A stretch of DNA of 64,000 nucleotides from positions 1 through 64,000 of the forward strand of contig CAVIUA010000003.1 of assembly GCA_963645945.1 (NCBI GenBank). Direction: 5' to 3'. The translations under genes were made by a program, and so were the position numbers. The stretch comes from CAG-877 sp963645945 (GTDB lineage Bacteria; Bacillota_I; Bacilli_A; RF39; UBA660). The notes under the pieces are model-generated. The model was not told the DNA's origin and searched no databases. It saw only the letters and a program-made list of their open reading frames with translations. Of the stretch, positions 27,211-36,656 are shown in pieces (position 1 is the stretch's first letter; the number at the start of each line of letters is the position of its first letter).

Positions 27211-28503
27211 TTAAAACTCAACTTTAATGTTTCTTTCTTGGTATTCATGTCCTTTAACATATTTAATTGTTAATTCAACACTATCTCCTTCATTTTTATT
27301 ATTTAATACTTTCTTTAAATCTTCTATTTTTGTTATTTCTTTACCATCTATTGCGGTAATTATATCACCTATTTCTAAATCAGTTTTATATGCACTACCT
27401 GATTCTAATATCTTGGATACATAAAATCCTACTGGTAAATTATATCCAGATAGATTTCCTGAATTTGTCATATATCCTTCTATGCCTAAAGTAACTCCAT
27501 TACTATCATTTTTTCCATTCATTAAATCTTCTATTAAATCTTCTACATCAGTAATTGGAATAGCAAAGCCCATGCCTTCTACACTTGCGTTTGTTGTTGA
27601 AGCTGATGATGAATATTTAGCAGTATTTATCCCTACTAATTCTCCTTTACTGTTAAGTAATGCTCCTCCTGAATTACCTCCATTTATAGCAGCATCTATT
27701 TGGATCATTTCTATTGTATATTCATCTGTTGTTACTTCTCTGTTTAAGGCACTCACTACACCTGTCGTTACTGATTGACCATAACCTAAGGCATTACCTA
27801 TTGCTATGATTCCATTTCCTACTTTTAAATCATCACTGCTACCAATGGTTGCTATTTTAATAGCTTCTAATGTATCTTTTTTCATATTACTTATATCAAC
27901 CGATATAACAGCAATGTCTTTTCTTTCTGACGTTCCAACTATCTTTGCTTCTGTTGATTCTTCATCAATAAATTGTACTATTAATTCACTTGAATCTTCT
28001 ACTACATGATTATTTGTTAAAATATATATTTTGTCATCAGTTTCTTGTATAATTACACCTGAACCCGCTCCTTCTGCATACGTATCTTCACTGAAAAAAC
28101 TTGGTCCAAAATTTCCAGAATTAACTATTGTCTTACTCGTTATAGCAACAATTGATGGCATAGCATTTTCTACTACTTCTGATACATCTGTAACATATAC
28201 ACCAGATGAAGTATTAGATGATGTTTCGACATGTTTCAATTCAATTTTTTCTTCTTTATCACTTGAAACTTTTTTAATAAAATCAAAATTTAATTTACCT
28301 GTTCCATATAAGCATGCAACTACTAGAATAATAGTTAATAAAAAGGTTAAAATAATGTCTTTTTTATCAGCTATAAAATTTTTTAAAGATGAAGTTTTTT
28401 TTCTTTTTGTTTTCTTTGGTTTTTTCTCCTCTTCAAAAATTATTATTCTATCATCATTTTCTTTTTTTATATTTTCTTCTTTTTCTTCATTATTTTTTTC
28501 CAT
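27211..28503 (-). CDS. htrA: HtrA/DegP-type membrane-anchored serine protease
   Basis: Envelope quality-control protease. After an acidic/basic cytoplasmic N-terminus there is one membrane span (about residues 50-70). A trypsin-like domain has His in TNNHVVED, Asp in RKDIAVISVD and Ser in NGGNSGGALL, and a C-terminal PDZ domain holds SAYKTDLEIGDIITAIDGKEI. Length of about 430 residues is typical. I use the ATG ending at 28503, nine bases after AAGGAAG; an ATG two codons earlier is possible. It is the last gene after a MacB-like exporter, suggesting a shared envelope-stress role. Confidence 0.9.
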   Translation of the reverse strand: MEKNNEEKEENIKKENDDRIIIFEEEKKPKKTKRKKTSSLKNFIADKKDIILTFLLTIILVVACLYGTGKLNFDFIKKVSSDKEEKIELKHVETSSNTSSGVYVTDVSEVVENAMPSIVAITSKTIVNSGNFGPSFFSEDTYAEGAGSGVIIQETDDKIYILTNNHVVEDSSELIVQFIDEESTEAKIVGTSERKDIAVISVDISNMKKDTLEAIKIATIGSSDDLKVGNGIIAIGNALGYGQSVTTGVVSALNREVTTDEYTIEMIQIDAAINGGNSGGALLNSKGELVGINTAKYSSSASTTNASVEGMGFAIPITDVEDLIEDLMNGKNDSNGVTLGIEGYMTNSGNLSGYNLPVGFYVSKILESGSAYKTDLEIGDIITAIDGKEITKIEDLKKVLNNKNEGDSVELTIKYVKGHEYQERNIKVEF

Positions 28504-28517
28504 ATACATCTTCCTTT

Positions 28518-29192
28518 CTAACATTCTTTTACTTTTTTTAAGTCATATACTATATCAGCTGATTTACATACATTTGCTGAATGAGTAACAATTATTACAC
28601 ATTTATTTTCTTTATGAGCTAGTTCTTTAAACGTCTTTAATATTTCGTTTTCTGTTTGTTTATCTAGGTTACCTGTGGGCTCATCTGCAACTATCATTTT
28701 AGGATTATATGATAAGCTTCTCGCTATTGCGACTCTTTGTTGTTCTCCTCCTGATAGTCTTAATACTTTTCTGTTTGCGTAACTTGATTTCAGTCCTACT
28801 TTTTCCATTAGTTTAATTGCTTGTTCTTTCTTATTTTCAAATTTTTGTCCTGATGCATCCATTGATAATATTATATTTTCTACTGCTGTCATATAAGGTA
28901 GAAGATTATAACTTTGAAAAACTATTCCGATTTCTTTACTACGATACACATCTAAATTTATATCTTTTAAGTCTTTTCCGTCGAAAATAATTTTTCCTTC
29001 TCTACATCTTTCTAGTCCTGTAATTAGAGATAATAATGTAGTTTTACCTGTTCCTGATCTGCCTCTTATGGCATATACTTTTCCTGCTTCAAAGTCATAA
29101 CTTACATTTTTTAAAGCGTATTCATCTTTTTCGGCATCGGCATATCTATAACTTGCTTTTTGTACGCTTAATAAAACACTACTTTTACTCAT
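28518..29192 (-). CDS. ABC transporter ATP-binding protein, MacB/LolD-like
   Basis: Partner of the FtsX-like permease encoded just upstream. Walker A GRSGTGKT near residues 46-53, Q-loop VFQSYNLLPYMTAVENI, signature LSGGEQQRVAIARSL and Walker B MIVADEPTGNLD. I use the ATG ending at 29192; the permease stop overlaps the ribosome binding site AAAGG. The MacB/LolD-like ATPase family serves antimicrobial-peptide or lipoprotein extrusion. Confidence 0.88.
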   Translation of the reverse strand: MSKSSVLLSVQKASYRYADAEKDEYALKNVSYDFEAGKVYAIRGRSGTGKTTLLSLITGLERCREGKIIFDGKDLKDINLDVYRSKEIGIVFQSYNLLPYMTAVENIILSMDASGQKFENKKEQAIKLMEKVGLKSSYANRKVLRLSGGEQQRVAIARSLSYNPKMIVADEPTGNLDKQTENEILKTFKELAHKENKCVIIVTHSANVCKSADIVYDLKKVKEC

Positions 29193-29197
29193 GTATA

Positions 29198-30664
29198 TCA
29201 CGACCTTTCTTTCAATATTGTTAATGGCGAAAATCTTTGAATACTTATCATAGCAGAAACACTACTTAATAGTACTAATAGTATACCTATTCCAAATAAT
29301 TCAACTAATACTTTAGCATTAACAACTGCGTCTATTGTTTCATATGCTTGAATATTTGCTGTACCAGAAGGCATATTAGGCATTTCTTTAAAATCACCTT
29401 TCATATTGCCAACAAAATTTTGTTTCATGTCTTCTTTTTGACTGCTGGTGCTTTTTATCTCATTTTCTAAGAGTGAATTACTTACACTCTTCGATAGCAT
29501 TGCTCCAAGTCCTGCTCCTAATGTTAAGGCAACTATCGCTATAATCATTAATTCAGATACAAATTGAAGAGTTAATTTAAGTTTACTAAATCCTATTGTT
29601 CTAAATACACCTATTTCATATTTTCTTTCTCGAATATTTATAAGGTTTAGTATAACTAATACTACTCCAGCTATAACTAGAGTTATAATTAAGAACGTTA
29701 TAGCAAAACTTTTTACATTTTTTACTGACTGTAAGGATGATGTTGCTTGTTCTTCATTTGTTTCTACTACATAGTTTTCATCTAGTCCTTTTTTATAAAA
29801 CTCATCTTGTATTTTATCTTTATTTTTATAGGAGTCTATAATAAATGTTGGACTTAGATTAGCATTAATATTTTCATTGTCATCGGTAATATTTACTAAA
29901 GCATCTGCATTGGTAATAATTGTATTAGCTGATGATGAAAACATATCCATTTTATTTGATTTAGTATTTTTGGAATCTTCATTTTCTTTATATATACCTA
30001 TTATTTCAAATTCATAGGTATTTTCGTCTTCATCTTTAAGAGTTATTTTATTACCTAGTTCTAGATTATTATATTCAGCTAATTCTTCATTAATAAATAC
30101 ATAATTTCCAGAAAAGGCTATTTCCCAGGCATTATCTTTAATTTCACTCATTGTATAAGTTCCATTTATAAACTCACTCATTGCTTCCAGAGTACTATAT
30201 CCTGTAACTGTGAAGTCTAAGGTGTTATTTCCTGGCATATCTTTATTTTCTTTCATATCTGGCATATTATTTTTTTCATCATTTGAAAATTCTGCTTTTT
30301 CAATAGTTTCTCCAGATAAAGATATACTATAAGTATAATAATAACTCTTTATATATTTACTTTTAGCAAAGTTTTTTATATCTTCTACTGTATATGAATC
30401 TATATTATTAAACTTTTCTTTAACTTTTTCTTTTCCTTCTTCATTAGAAAAGTCAAATTGTTCTTTCATATTTGTTCTATCAAATGCAATTGTTAATTCT
30501 TTATCATATGCACTTTTATATGAATTAATTAAATCTGTTGCTGTATTATTGATTGCTAAAACAATGGTACAAGTACATGCTATTACTAATATTATTGATC
30601 CAATGAGAATATTTCTTCCTTTATTTCTTGTGATTGATATATATGCATTCTTTAAAATATACAT
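29198..30664 (-). CDS. FtsX-like ABC permease, MacB type
   Basis: About 488 residues. N-terminal membrane span (about 18-40), a large external domain of about 280 residues with a Met/Asp/Lys-rich insert, then three C-terminal spans of the FtsX fold (about residues 320-345, 370-395 and 450-475). The start ATG ending at 30664 follows AAAGGAGG. MacB-type permeases work as mechanotransmitters rather than ordinary channels. The upstream two-component system probably controls it, as in bacitracin/LL-37-type modules. Confidence 0.85.
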   Translation of the reverse strand: MYILKNAYISITRNKGRNILIGSIILVIACTCTIVLAINNTATDLINSYKSAYDKELTIAFDRTNMKEQFDFSNEEGKEKVKEKFNNIDSYTVEDIKNFAKSKYIKSYYYTYSISLSGETIEKAEFSNDEKNNMPDMKENKDMPGNNTLDFTVTGYSTLEAMSEFINGTYTMSEIKDNAWEIAFSGNYVFINEELAEYNNLELGNKITLKDEDENTYEFEIIGIYKENEDSKNTKSNKMDMFSSSANTIITNADALVNITDDNENINANLSPTFIIDSYKNKDKIQDEFYKKGLDENYVVETNEEQATSSLQSVKNVKSFAITFLIITLVIAGVVLVILNLINIRERKYEIGVFRTIGFSKLKLTLQFVSELMIIAIVALTLGAGLGAMLSKSVSNSLLENEIKSTSSQKEDMKQNFVGNMKGDFKEMPNMPSGTANIQAYETIDAVVNAKVLVELFGIGILLVLLSSVSAMISIQRFSPLTILKERS

Positions 30665-30714
30665 TTTTCCTCCTTTATACATTTTAAATTTAACATATAA
30701 ATCTTAAATAAAAC

Positions 30715-30743
30715 TTAAAAGGAATCAAATTATTTTTGATTCC
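30715..30743 (-). terminator. Hairpin after the histidine kinase gene
   Basis: GGAATCAAA and TTTGATTCC pair around the stop codon and are followed by UUUU on the minus strand. The U-run is short, so read-through into the ABC exporter genes is likely. Confidence 0.6.
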
Positions 30744-31935
30744 ATGTTACTTTAAATGTAGTTATTCCTGCTTCGGAATGAGCCATTATACTTCCATTAT
30801 TCTTAGTTACTATATTTTTAGCAATAGCAAGACCTAATCCATATCTATTACTATCTCTATTTCTAGAACTATCTGAGCGATAAAATCTTTCAAATATTTT
30901 TTCTTCTTCATTACTAGGTATTGCAGCACCTGTATTTTCTACCTTTAAGATAATTTCTTTTTTATTATTTTTAGATAAAAATATATTTACATATCCTTTT
31001 TTATCACAATGTTTTATAGCATTATCTATTAAAATAGACATTAATTCTTTTATTTGTTCATCATTACATTTGTAATAAATATCATCTTCTATATTATATG
31101 TTAATTTTATTTTCTTTTCATAGAATAGACTTTCAAATGTTAAAATACTATTTTCTATTATTTTGGATATATTTAAATTACTTAAAATTACATTGTCTTG
31201 TTCTGTCTTAGATAATTCCAATAAATTTTTAACTAGATTTTCCATTCTTTCTGATTCACTTTTCATGTTATCTACCCATTTTACATTTTTATCTTGATAG
31301 TACATTTCGGCACTAGCTAGCATTACCGAAATAGGTGTTTTTAATTCATGGGATGCATCAGCAATAAATTGTTTCTGTTTTTCAAAACTTTCTTTTACAG
31401 GTTTCATTATCCATTTAGTTAGTTTTATTGTTGTAAATGTTATTATTATTTCTGACAGTATAATTAAAATTATTGTTTTTAGTAAATAAGTTTTTAATGT
31501 TTCATTTGTTGTACTTATATCTATTAAATTAATAGTATTATTATTTGTATATGAATATACATATTTATTAAAGATTAAATTATTTATAGAAATGTTACTT
31601 TTATTTTTCTTTATTATTTTTTTTGATTTTTTAATTACTTCATCAATATCAGTATCATTATTAGTATAATTAATTATTCCATAATATTTTCCTGATGAAT
31701 CTAATATAATTGTATATACTTTGTATCCTAAATATATTTTATTATTGTTATCTGGCTCTATATGTGAATAGGGAGTTTTATTTTGTTCAAACATATTCAT
31801 TTGTACTAATATTTTTTCTATTGTATCTTTTTGCATTTTATAGTTTTGATAAAATGCAAATGTAAATACATATATTGTTAGTATTGTAAGTATTGAAAAA
31901 ATTGTTATAAATATTTTGTTCCTAGTCTTCTTCAT
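30730..31935 (-). CDS. Sensor histidine kinase
   Basis: 401 residues. Two membrane spans (about 8-28 and 148-168) bracket an external sensor of about 120 residues. Then come the dimerisation/phosphoacceptor domain with ASHELKTPISVM, the N-box LIDNAIKHC and the G-boxes (RYGLGLAIAKNIV). The start overlaps the response regulator gene by 14 bases. The pair likely controls the adjacent MacB-like exporter and htrA. Confidence 0.9.
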   Translation of the reverse strand: MKKTRNKIFITIFSILTILTIYVFTFAFYQNYKMQKDTIEKILVQMNMFEQNKTPYSHIEPDNNNKIYLGYKVYTIILDSSGKYYGIINYTNNDTDIDEVIKKSKKIIKKNKSNISINNLIFNKYVYSYTNNNTINLIDISTTNETLKTYLLKTIILIILSEIIITFTTIKLTKWIMKPVKESFEKQKQFIADASHELKTPISVMLASAEMYYQDKNVKWVDNMKSESERMENLVKNLLELSKTEQDNVILSNLNISKIIENSILTFESLFYEKKIKLTYNIEDDIYYKCNDEQIKELMSILIDNAIKHCDKKGYVNIFLSKNNKKEIILKVENTGAAIPSNEEEKIFERFYRSDSSRNRDSNRYGLGLAIAKNIVTKNNGSIMAHSEAGITTFKVTWNQK

Positions 31936-32608
31936 TGCAAATCTCCAATTTGTATCCTACATTTCTAATTGATTTTATTCTTATATTGGCATTAATTGAT
32001 TTAAGTTTTTTTCTAATGAATGATATGTATACTTCAACTGTATTTATTTCACTTTCACTATCATAACCCCAGATTTTATTAAAGATTTCTTCTTTGGAAA
32101 TAATTATATTTTTATTTTGAAGAAGCATTGTTAGTAGATTATATTCTTTACCTATAACACCTATATTTTCCATGGTATCTTTATTAACTATTTTTAATTC
32201 ATTACTATTTAGTTCAATATTTCCATAAGATAACTCTTTATTATTTTTAACTATTCTATTTAATAATACATTTACTCTGGCTACTAATTCTTCTATGTGA
32301 AATGGTTTTGTTAAATAATCATCTGCTCCTTTAGTAAATCCTTCTAATTTATCATCTATACTTGATTTAGCTGTTAACATAATTACTTTGGAATCTATTT
32401 TATAGTTTTTTAATTCTTTTAATATTTCAAAACCATTAAGACCCGGTAGCATTACATCAAGTATTATAAGATTATAATTATTTGTTAGAGCTTCATCTAA
32501 TCCTTTTTCACCAGTAGTTATTATTTTTACTGAATAATTTTCTTTACTCAATCGTATTGCAATTACATCTGCTAATTTATATTCATCTTCAATAATTAAT
32601 ATTTTCAT
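31922..32608 (-). CDS. OmpR-family response regulator
   Basis: 228 residues. Receiver domain with EDE near 7-9, phosphorylated Asp in LIILDVMLPG near 52, MLTAKS and LTKPF; C-terminal winged helix (EYNLLTMLLQN...VYISFIRKKL...RNVGYKLE). It is first in the operon with the kinase. Target genes are probably those directly downstream. Confidence 0.92.
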   Translation of the reverse strand: MKILIIEDEYKLADVIAIRLSKENYSVKIITTGEKGLDEALTNNYNLIILDVMLPGLNGFEILKELKNYKIDSKVIMLTAKSSIDDKLEGFTKGADDYLTKPFHIEELVARVNVLLNRIVKNNKELSYGNIELNSNELKIVNKDTMENIGVIGKEYNLLTMLLQNKNIIISKEEIFNKIWGYDSESEINTVEVYISFIRKKLKSINANIRIKSIRNVGYKLEICNEED

Positions 32609-32680
32609 ACTTCACCATCCAAAATATTTATTATTTATATTATTATATAAATTAAAGTTTAAAGCAACCTTAAATTTAAA

Positions 32681-32706
32681 AGAAAAAGTTGAATTAATCA
32701 ACTTTT
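32681..32706 (-). terminator. Terminator of surface-fibre locus C
   Basis: AAAGTTGA and TCAACTTT pair with a loop of five, followed on the minus strand by U-rich sequence. It overlaps the end of the 784-residue surface protein gene. Confidence 0.7.
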
Positions 32707-35059
32707 AAGAAATTCTATATGGATCTGTTTTTGTACCTGTACCTGATGTATAGTTTGATGTTCCTAATATACTAAATGTTACTCTAACTGGTAAGCCATT
32801 ATAAACTAAGCTGTAACCTATTCCACCGTTAGCATCTATTGTGGCAGCATATTGACCATTTCCTCCATTACCATGAGAAATTGTCCATTCTTTTAATCCT
32901 AAATAGAGCCAGTTGTTTGCTCTAATAGTTGAATTACTATAAACTGCCATGTTTCTACCCCAAGAACCTGAAGATGCACTTAGACCATATTCATAATTAT
33001 ATATGACACCAAACTTTCCTGTAGATGTTATTCCATCTACAATTTCTTGTGTATATACTGAAGATGCTTTATTAAGTATAGCATTAAAGTAATTTATCTC
33101 GGGATGATACCAAGTTGAGTCTACAATTTTACTTTGCCAAGTAGATGAAAATTGATTAAGAAAATTGACATTTAAGTTTGTTGTTAGAAAAGGTCCATTC
33201 CAATCATTTGGTGAAGCATATCCATCAGAATTGTTATAGGCGTATGTTGCTACATTGGCTTGACTTCCTACATAAGTATCAACAGAAGTACCAGCTGTTG
33301 TTCCTATATATGCACCATCCGTACCTAACATTTCTGTTGTAGCATAGTCTGCGGTTATTAATTTTACATTTCCATTTTCTACTCCAATCATTCTAAATAA
33401 GTATTTGTCTGGACATGTTGCTTCATCGGAACCGAAACAAATATAATTATTCGGATTAGCTCCTGCGTATCTATAACTTCCATCAGAAATTCCATTAACT
33501 TGACTTCCGTCATGATGATATATAAAATCATCACCTTCATCTGATATTGTTTGAATTGTTTCAGCAAGCGTTTTTTGATTTTGATATGGTGTAGGGTCTA
33601 CTACGTTCTTTGATTCTATTGTATATGGAGAACTTGCTGTCCCGTCTCCTTCATTATAATATAAATTGGCTTTTAAATTAATAACTGGTCTATATCCATA
33701 TTCTCCTGTTACTATTCCGCCTGTTATTTTACCTGATGTATCTACATACATAACATTTGCTGATTTTGTTAAGCCAAATAACGCATAGACAAATTCATAT
33801 GGCGTCATTGTCCAGAAAGCTTGTCCTGTATATAGATAATAATTTGTGTTATTTGTACTATATCCTCCAGCAAAGTATACTTCGTCCATTGACAATAACG
33901 CTACTGGATATTCTAGTTTTTTTGTTCCTGATATTGCTGCTGTTGTAGTTATATAACTTGTTGATGGACATTCCAATGTTGGTGAACTATTAGCTAAACG
34001 AGTTTTACCTGAGAATGTTGCTTCTGAATTATTTGTATAATCACTATAGGTACCAGATGTTGTACTTATATCATTACAGTAGCCTGCATTATAATCTAAA
34101 TAATCCGAATAATTTGTTAAGTTGCTTTCATACCAGGTTTTAATAGCACTGTATACTTTTGATTGAATTGTTACGCTTTCATAATATTTTACTAATAAGT
34201 GTGCTGGTTTGCTTGATAACAATACGTTAGCATCATTATATTTATTTGTTCCTGGTGATGTTGCGGTTGAAGTTGCGTCTGCTGTTGTACCTTGATATAC
34301 CAATCGTACAGATCCATCACCATTTATTCTTACTATTCTCCAGTAAAGATTGGCAAAGTATACATAGTTATTTTTAACATCTCCACGGAAATAATATGTA
34401 GTTCCATCATTATCAGTAGTAGCATACATTCCTTCATCTGTTGTTGAAGCTTGGGTAAGAGTTGGCGTTCCTTTAGCGCTAATTGCATCGGTTCCACCAT
34501 TGTCTAATAATACTTTATCTTTTAAATATATGTCTACTACTGGAGGAATATATTCTTCAAAGACATATTTTAATTCCAATATGTTAGTATATTCTGAATT
34601 AGCTGGTCTTGATACTACTGGTAATACTTTAATAATAAAATCTACTGAGGTGCCTGGCTCAACAATATCTCCTATTGATAAACCTGATACTAAGTATGAA
34701 ACGTTTTCTGAATTTGTATTATTTAAAACTATAATATCTTTTAATTCATATCTTTTATCCGAATAATTTGTAACTGTTGCTTGATAATCAGCAACTGATG
34801 TATCCGATGGAAGGGATGTATAAGTTATTGTCGTATCTTTTGAATAATTACAGTTATATGTTTCATAAGCATCATCTACCGTTCTTGACAATTTATTTCC
34901 AGTTATTCTAATGTCAGCAGCAATTCTTAGACTCATATCTCCTGATATATTTAATGATGTATTTAGAGCCGAATAACCAATACTAATGGTTAATATAAAC
35001 AATGCAAAAGACATAATTACTACATTTCTTTTTGAAAAAATTAATTTTATGTATTTCAT
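32705..35059 (-). CDS. Large secreted surface protein with SipW-type signal (locus C)
   Basis: 784 residues. The signal (about 13-33, LTISIGYSALNTSLNISGD) is of SipW type. The body holds two related segments of the kind LYWRIVRINGDGSVRLVYQGT and KYLFRMIGVENGNVKLITAD, each in a Tyr/Ser/Asn-rich region. Each is followed by a YRPVINLKAN or GLPVRVTFSI strand, so the region looks duplicated. There is no sortase motif and no C-terminal membrane span. It is third in an operon after two TasA-like genes. It probably attaches to or decorates the fibre; the exact role is unknown. Confidence 0.7.
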   Translation of the reverse strand: MKYIKLIFSKRNVVIMSFALFILTISIGYSALNTSLNISGDMSLRIAADIRITGNKLSRTVDDAYETYNCNYSKDTTITYTSLPSDTSVADYQATVTNYSDKRYELKDIIVLNNTNSENVSYLVSGLSIGDIVEPGTSVDFIIKVLPVVSRPANSEYTNILELKYVFEEYIPPVVDIYLKDKVLLDNGGTDAISAKGTPTLTQASTTDEGMYATTDNDGTTYYFRGDVKNNYVYFANLYWRIVRINGDGSVRLVYQGTTADATSTATSPGTNKYNDANVLLSSKPAHLLVKYYESVTIQSKVYSAIKTWYESNLTNYSDYLDYNAGYCNDISTTSGTYSDYTNNSEATFSGKTRLANSSPTLECPSTSYITTTAAISGTKKLEYPVALLSMDEVYFAGGYSTNNTNYYLYTGQAFWTMTPYEFVYALFGLTKSANVMYVDTSGKITGGIVTGEYGYRPVINLKANLYYNEGDGTASSPYTIESKNVVDPTPYQNQKTLAETIQTISDEGDDFIYHHDGSQVNGISDGSYRYAGANPNNYICFGSDEATCPDKYLFRMIGVENGNVKLITADYATTEMLGTDGAYIGTTAGTSVDTYVGSQANVATYAYNNSDGYASPNDWNGPFLTTNLNVNFLNQFSSTWQSKIVDSTWYHPEINYFNAILNKASSVYTQEIVDGITSTGKFGVIYNYEYGLSASSGSWGRNMAVYSNSTIRANNWLYLGLKEWTISHGNGGNGQYAATIDANGGIGYSLVYNGLPVRVTFSILGTSNYTSGTGTKTDPYRIS

Positions 35060-35078
35060 TGTTTTTCACCTCTTTATT

Positions 35079-35675
35079 TTACATTGTTTGACCATAGTTA
35101 ATTGTAATATCAAGATTAGATACAGCTACATCATTGTTTGGTAATTCTTCAGCTGTTATATCATCTTTATAAGTTAGTGTTAATATAAGTGATTTTGATG
35201 TTTCTTGATTTAAAATATCTCCTACATTTAAGGTTGTTCCATCAGAATAAGTAAGAGTATATGTTAAATGTGAACATACATTATTGGCATCATTTACGGC
35301 GTTATCACCTGTTCCTGTACAACTTGGTGTTGATATGTCTAATGAAGTAATTTTTGCTTTAAATGTCCCTTCATTAGCAACATCAAATGTATAAGAAACA
35401 GAGTCTCCTGGTGTTGTAAATTTTACATTATAGCCAGAAAGTGTTGTACCTTTTTCATTTATTTCTGGTGCTGTTATTTCTTCAGCAGTTCCAAGTAATG
35501 TTGCGGATGATAGGTTTTTAAACTTAATTACCCAGGACGAATGATTAACAGTTGCTTCACCATTGATATTTAAGGCATCACTAAAAGAGGCATAACCTAC
35601 AGTTATTGCTACTGTTGATACAATAAGAGCTACTATTAAAGCTATTTTATAGTTAATGCTTTTTCTTCTCATCAT
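35079..35675 (-). CDS. TasA/camelysin-like fibre protein (locus C, second gene)
   Basis: 198 residues. SipW-type signal (about 10-32) ends in GYASFSDALNINGEATV. The body keeps the two Cys seen in locus A (TPSCTG...NVCSHLTYTL) and the end DVAVSNLDITINYGQ. RBS AAAGGAG precedes the ATG. It is clearly a paralogue of 11249-11860 and of the next gene upstream. Confidence 0.8.
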   Translation of the reverse strand: MMRRKSINYKIALIVALIVSTVAITVGYASFSDALNINGEATVNHSSWVIKFKNLSSATLLGTAEEITAPEINEKGTTLSGYNVKFTTPGDSVSYTFDVANEGTFKAKITSLDISTPSCTGTGDNAVNDANNVCSHLTYTLTYSDGTTLNVGDILNQETSKSLILTLTYKDDITAEELPNNDVAVSNLDITINYGQTM

Positions 35676-35693
35676 AACCCGTTCTCCTTTATA

Positions 35694-36305
35694 TTAATTA
35701 CAACTTGAACTAGTACTTTGCCTGTATATTACATTAATTGAAAGATTTGATATCGTTACATCGGCTACTGGTAGTTCCTCTGCTGTTACTTCTTCACTAT
35801 AACTTAAAAGTACGCGAAATTGATCGGTTGCGTTTGGTTTTAGTATTTTACCTGTTTCTATTTGATTTCCTGATGTATCAGTTAAGGTATATGTTAAATG
35901 TTTGCATACGTTTGCGGCATCATTAGTTGCATTTGTACCTGTACCAGTACACACTGGTGTTGGTATTACAATACTTTCTATTTCAGCACAAAACGTACCT
36001 TTATTTTCAACATCAACAATATAACCAGCAAAGTCTCCAGGAGCTGTTAGACTTACACTATAGTTTCCTATAGTTGTTTTATTAGTATCTATTGATGGAT
36101 GAGTTATTTCTGAGGCAAGTCCATTTAAATAAGCTGTTGATACATTTGTAAACACTACATTCCAACTAGAACTTTTAACACTAGCTGACCCAGAGATAGT
36201 TAGACTTTCACTAAATGAAGCATATCCTATGGCGATTGCTGTTACTATTACTATCAATGTTCCAATTACAGTTATTTTTATATTTTGATTTGATCCTCTT
36301 CTCAT
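35694..36305 (-). CDS. TasA/camelysin-like fibre protein (locus C, first gene)
   Basis: About 203 residues from the ATG ending at 36305, ten bases after AAGGAG. SipW-type signal with IAIGYASFSESLTISGSASV; the conserved Cys pair (TPVCTG...NVCKHLTYTL) is present and a further Cys lies two residues from the C-terminus. It is first in locus C. No signal peptidase is encoded in this locus, so processing must rely on the enzymes of locus A or B. Confidence 0.8.
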   Translation of the reverse strand: MRRGSNQNIKITVIGTLIVIVTAIAIGYASFSESLTISGSASVKSSSWNVVFTNVSTAYLNGLASEITHPSIDTNKTTIGNYSVSLTAPGDFAGYIVDVENKGTFCAEIESIVIPTPVCTGTGTNATNDAANVCKHLTYTLTDTSGNQIETGKILKPNATDQFRVLLSYSEEVTAEELPVADVTISNLSINVIYRQSTSSSCN

Positions 36306-36328
36306 ATTGTTCATTCTCCTTGTATTAT

Positions 36329-36357
36329 AATATAACATAAAAATACTAATATGTCGA
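36329..36357 (-). promoter_or_regulatory. Promoter of surface-fibre locus C
   Basis: TCGACA (36352-36357), 17-bp spacer, TATATT (36329-36334) on the minus strand with an extended TG. The predicted start lies almost at the ribosome binding site (36316-36321), so the mRNA has an unusually short leader, unlike loci A and B. Confidence 0.55.
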
Positions 36358-36359
36358 TA

Positions 36360-36635
36360 ATTTCATCATAGATGTTAATCCTTTTTTTAAATGTATACAC
36401 TAATGAAGTTATATTATACCTTAAAAGGAGTACAAGCGATAATAGATAATTAAAAACAACTTGAACAAGTTTTAAGAGAAAGAAATAAAAGATTAAAAGC
36501 AAGGGTTAATATGATGTGAACCCAAATCGGTAGGCATCTAAAAAAAGCAAATATAAAAATCAAGGGCGAACGAAGTGAGTTCATCTAGACCCTTGATTTT
36601 TAGATTTCATTTGTTTAACATAATTTCATCATAGA
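36360..36635. other. Gene-poor stretch with a long hairpin and a possible decayed frame
   Basis: No intact gene is seen. A strong hairpin (AAAATCAAGGG near 36575 with CCCTTGATTTTT near 36590-36601) fits a bidirectional terminator; its loop holds GCGAACGAAGTGAG. On the plus strand a short coding-like stretch (QLEQVLRERNKRLKARV, about 36450-36510) with stops on either side could be the remnant of a lost gene, but it is too short to assign. Confidence 0.3.
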
Positions 36636-36636
36636 A

Positions 36637-36656
36637 CAAAAGACTTATTAAAGTCC
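36637..36656 (-). terminator. Weak terminator after mraY
   Basis: GACTT and AAGTC pair, followed on the minus strand by TTTTG, directly after the mraY stop codon. The stem is short. Confidence 0.35.
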
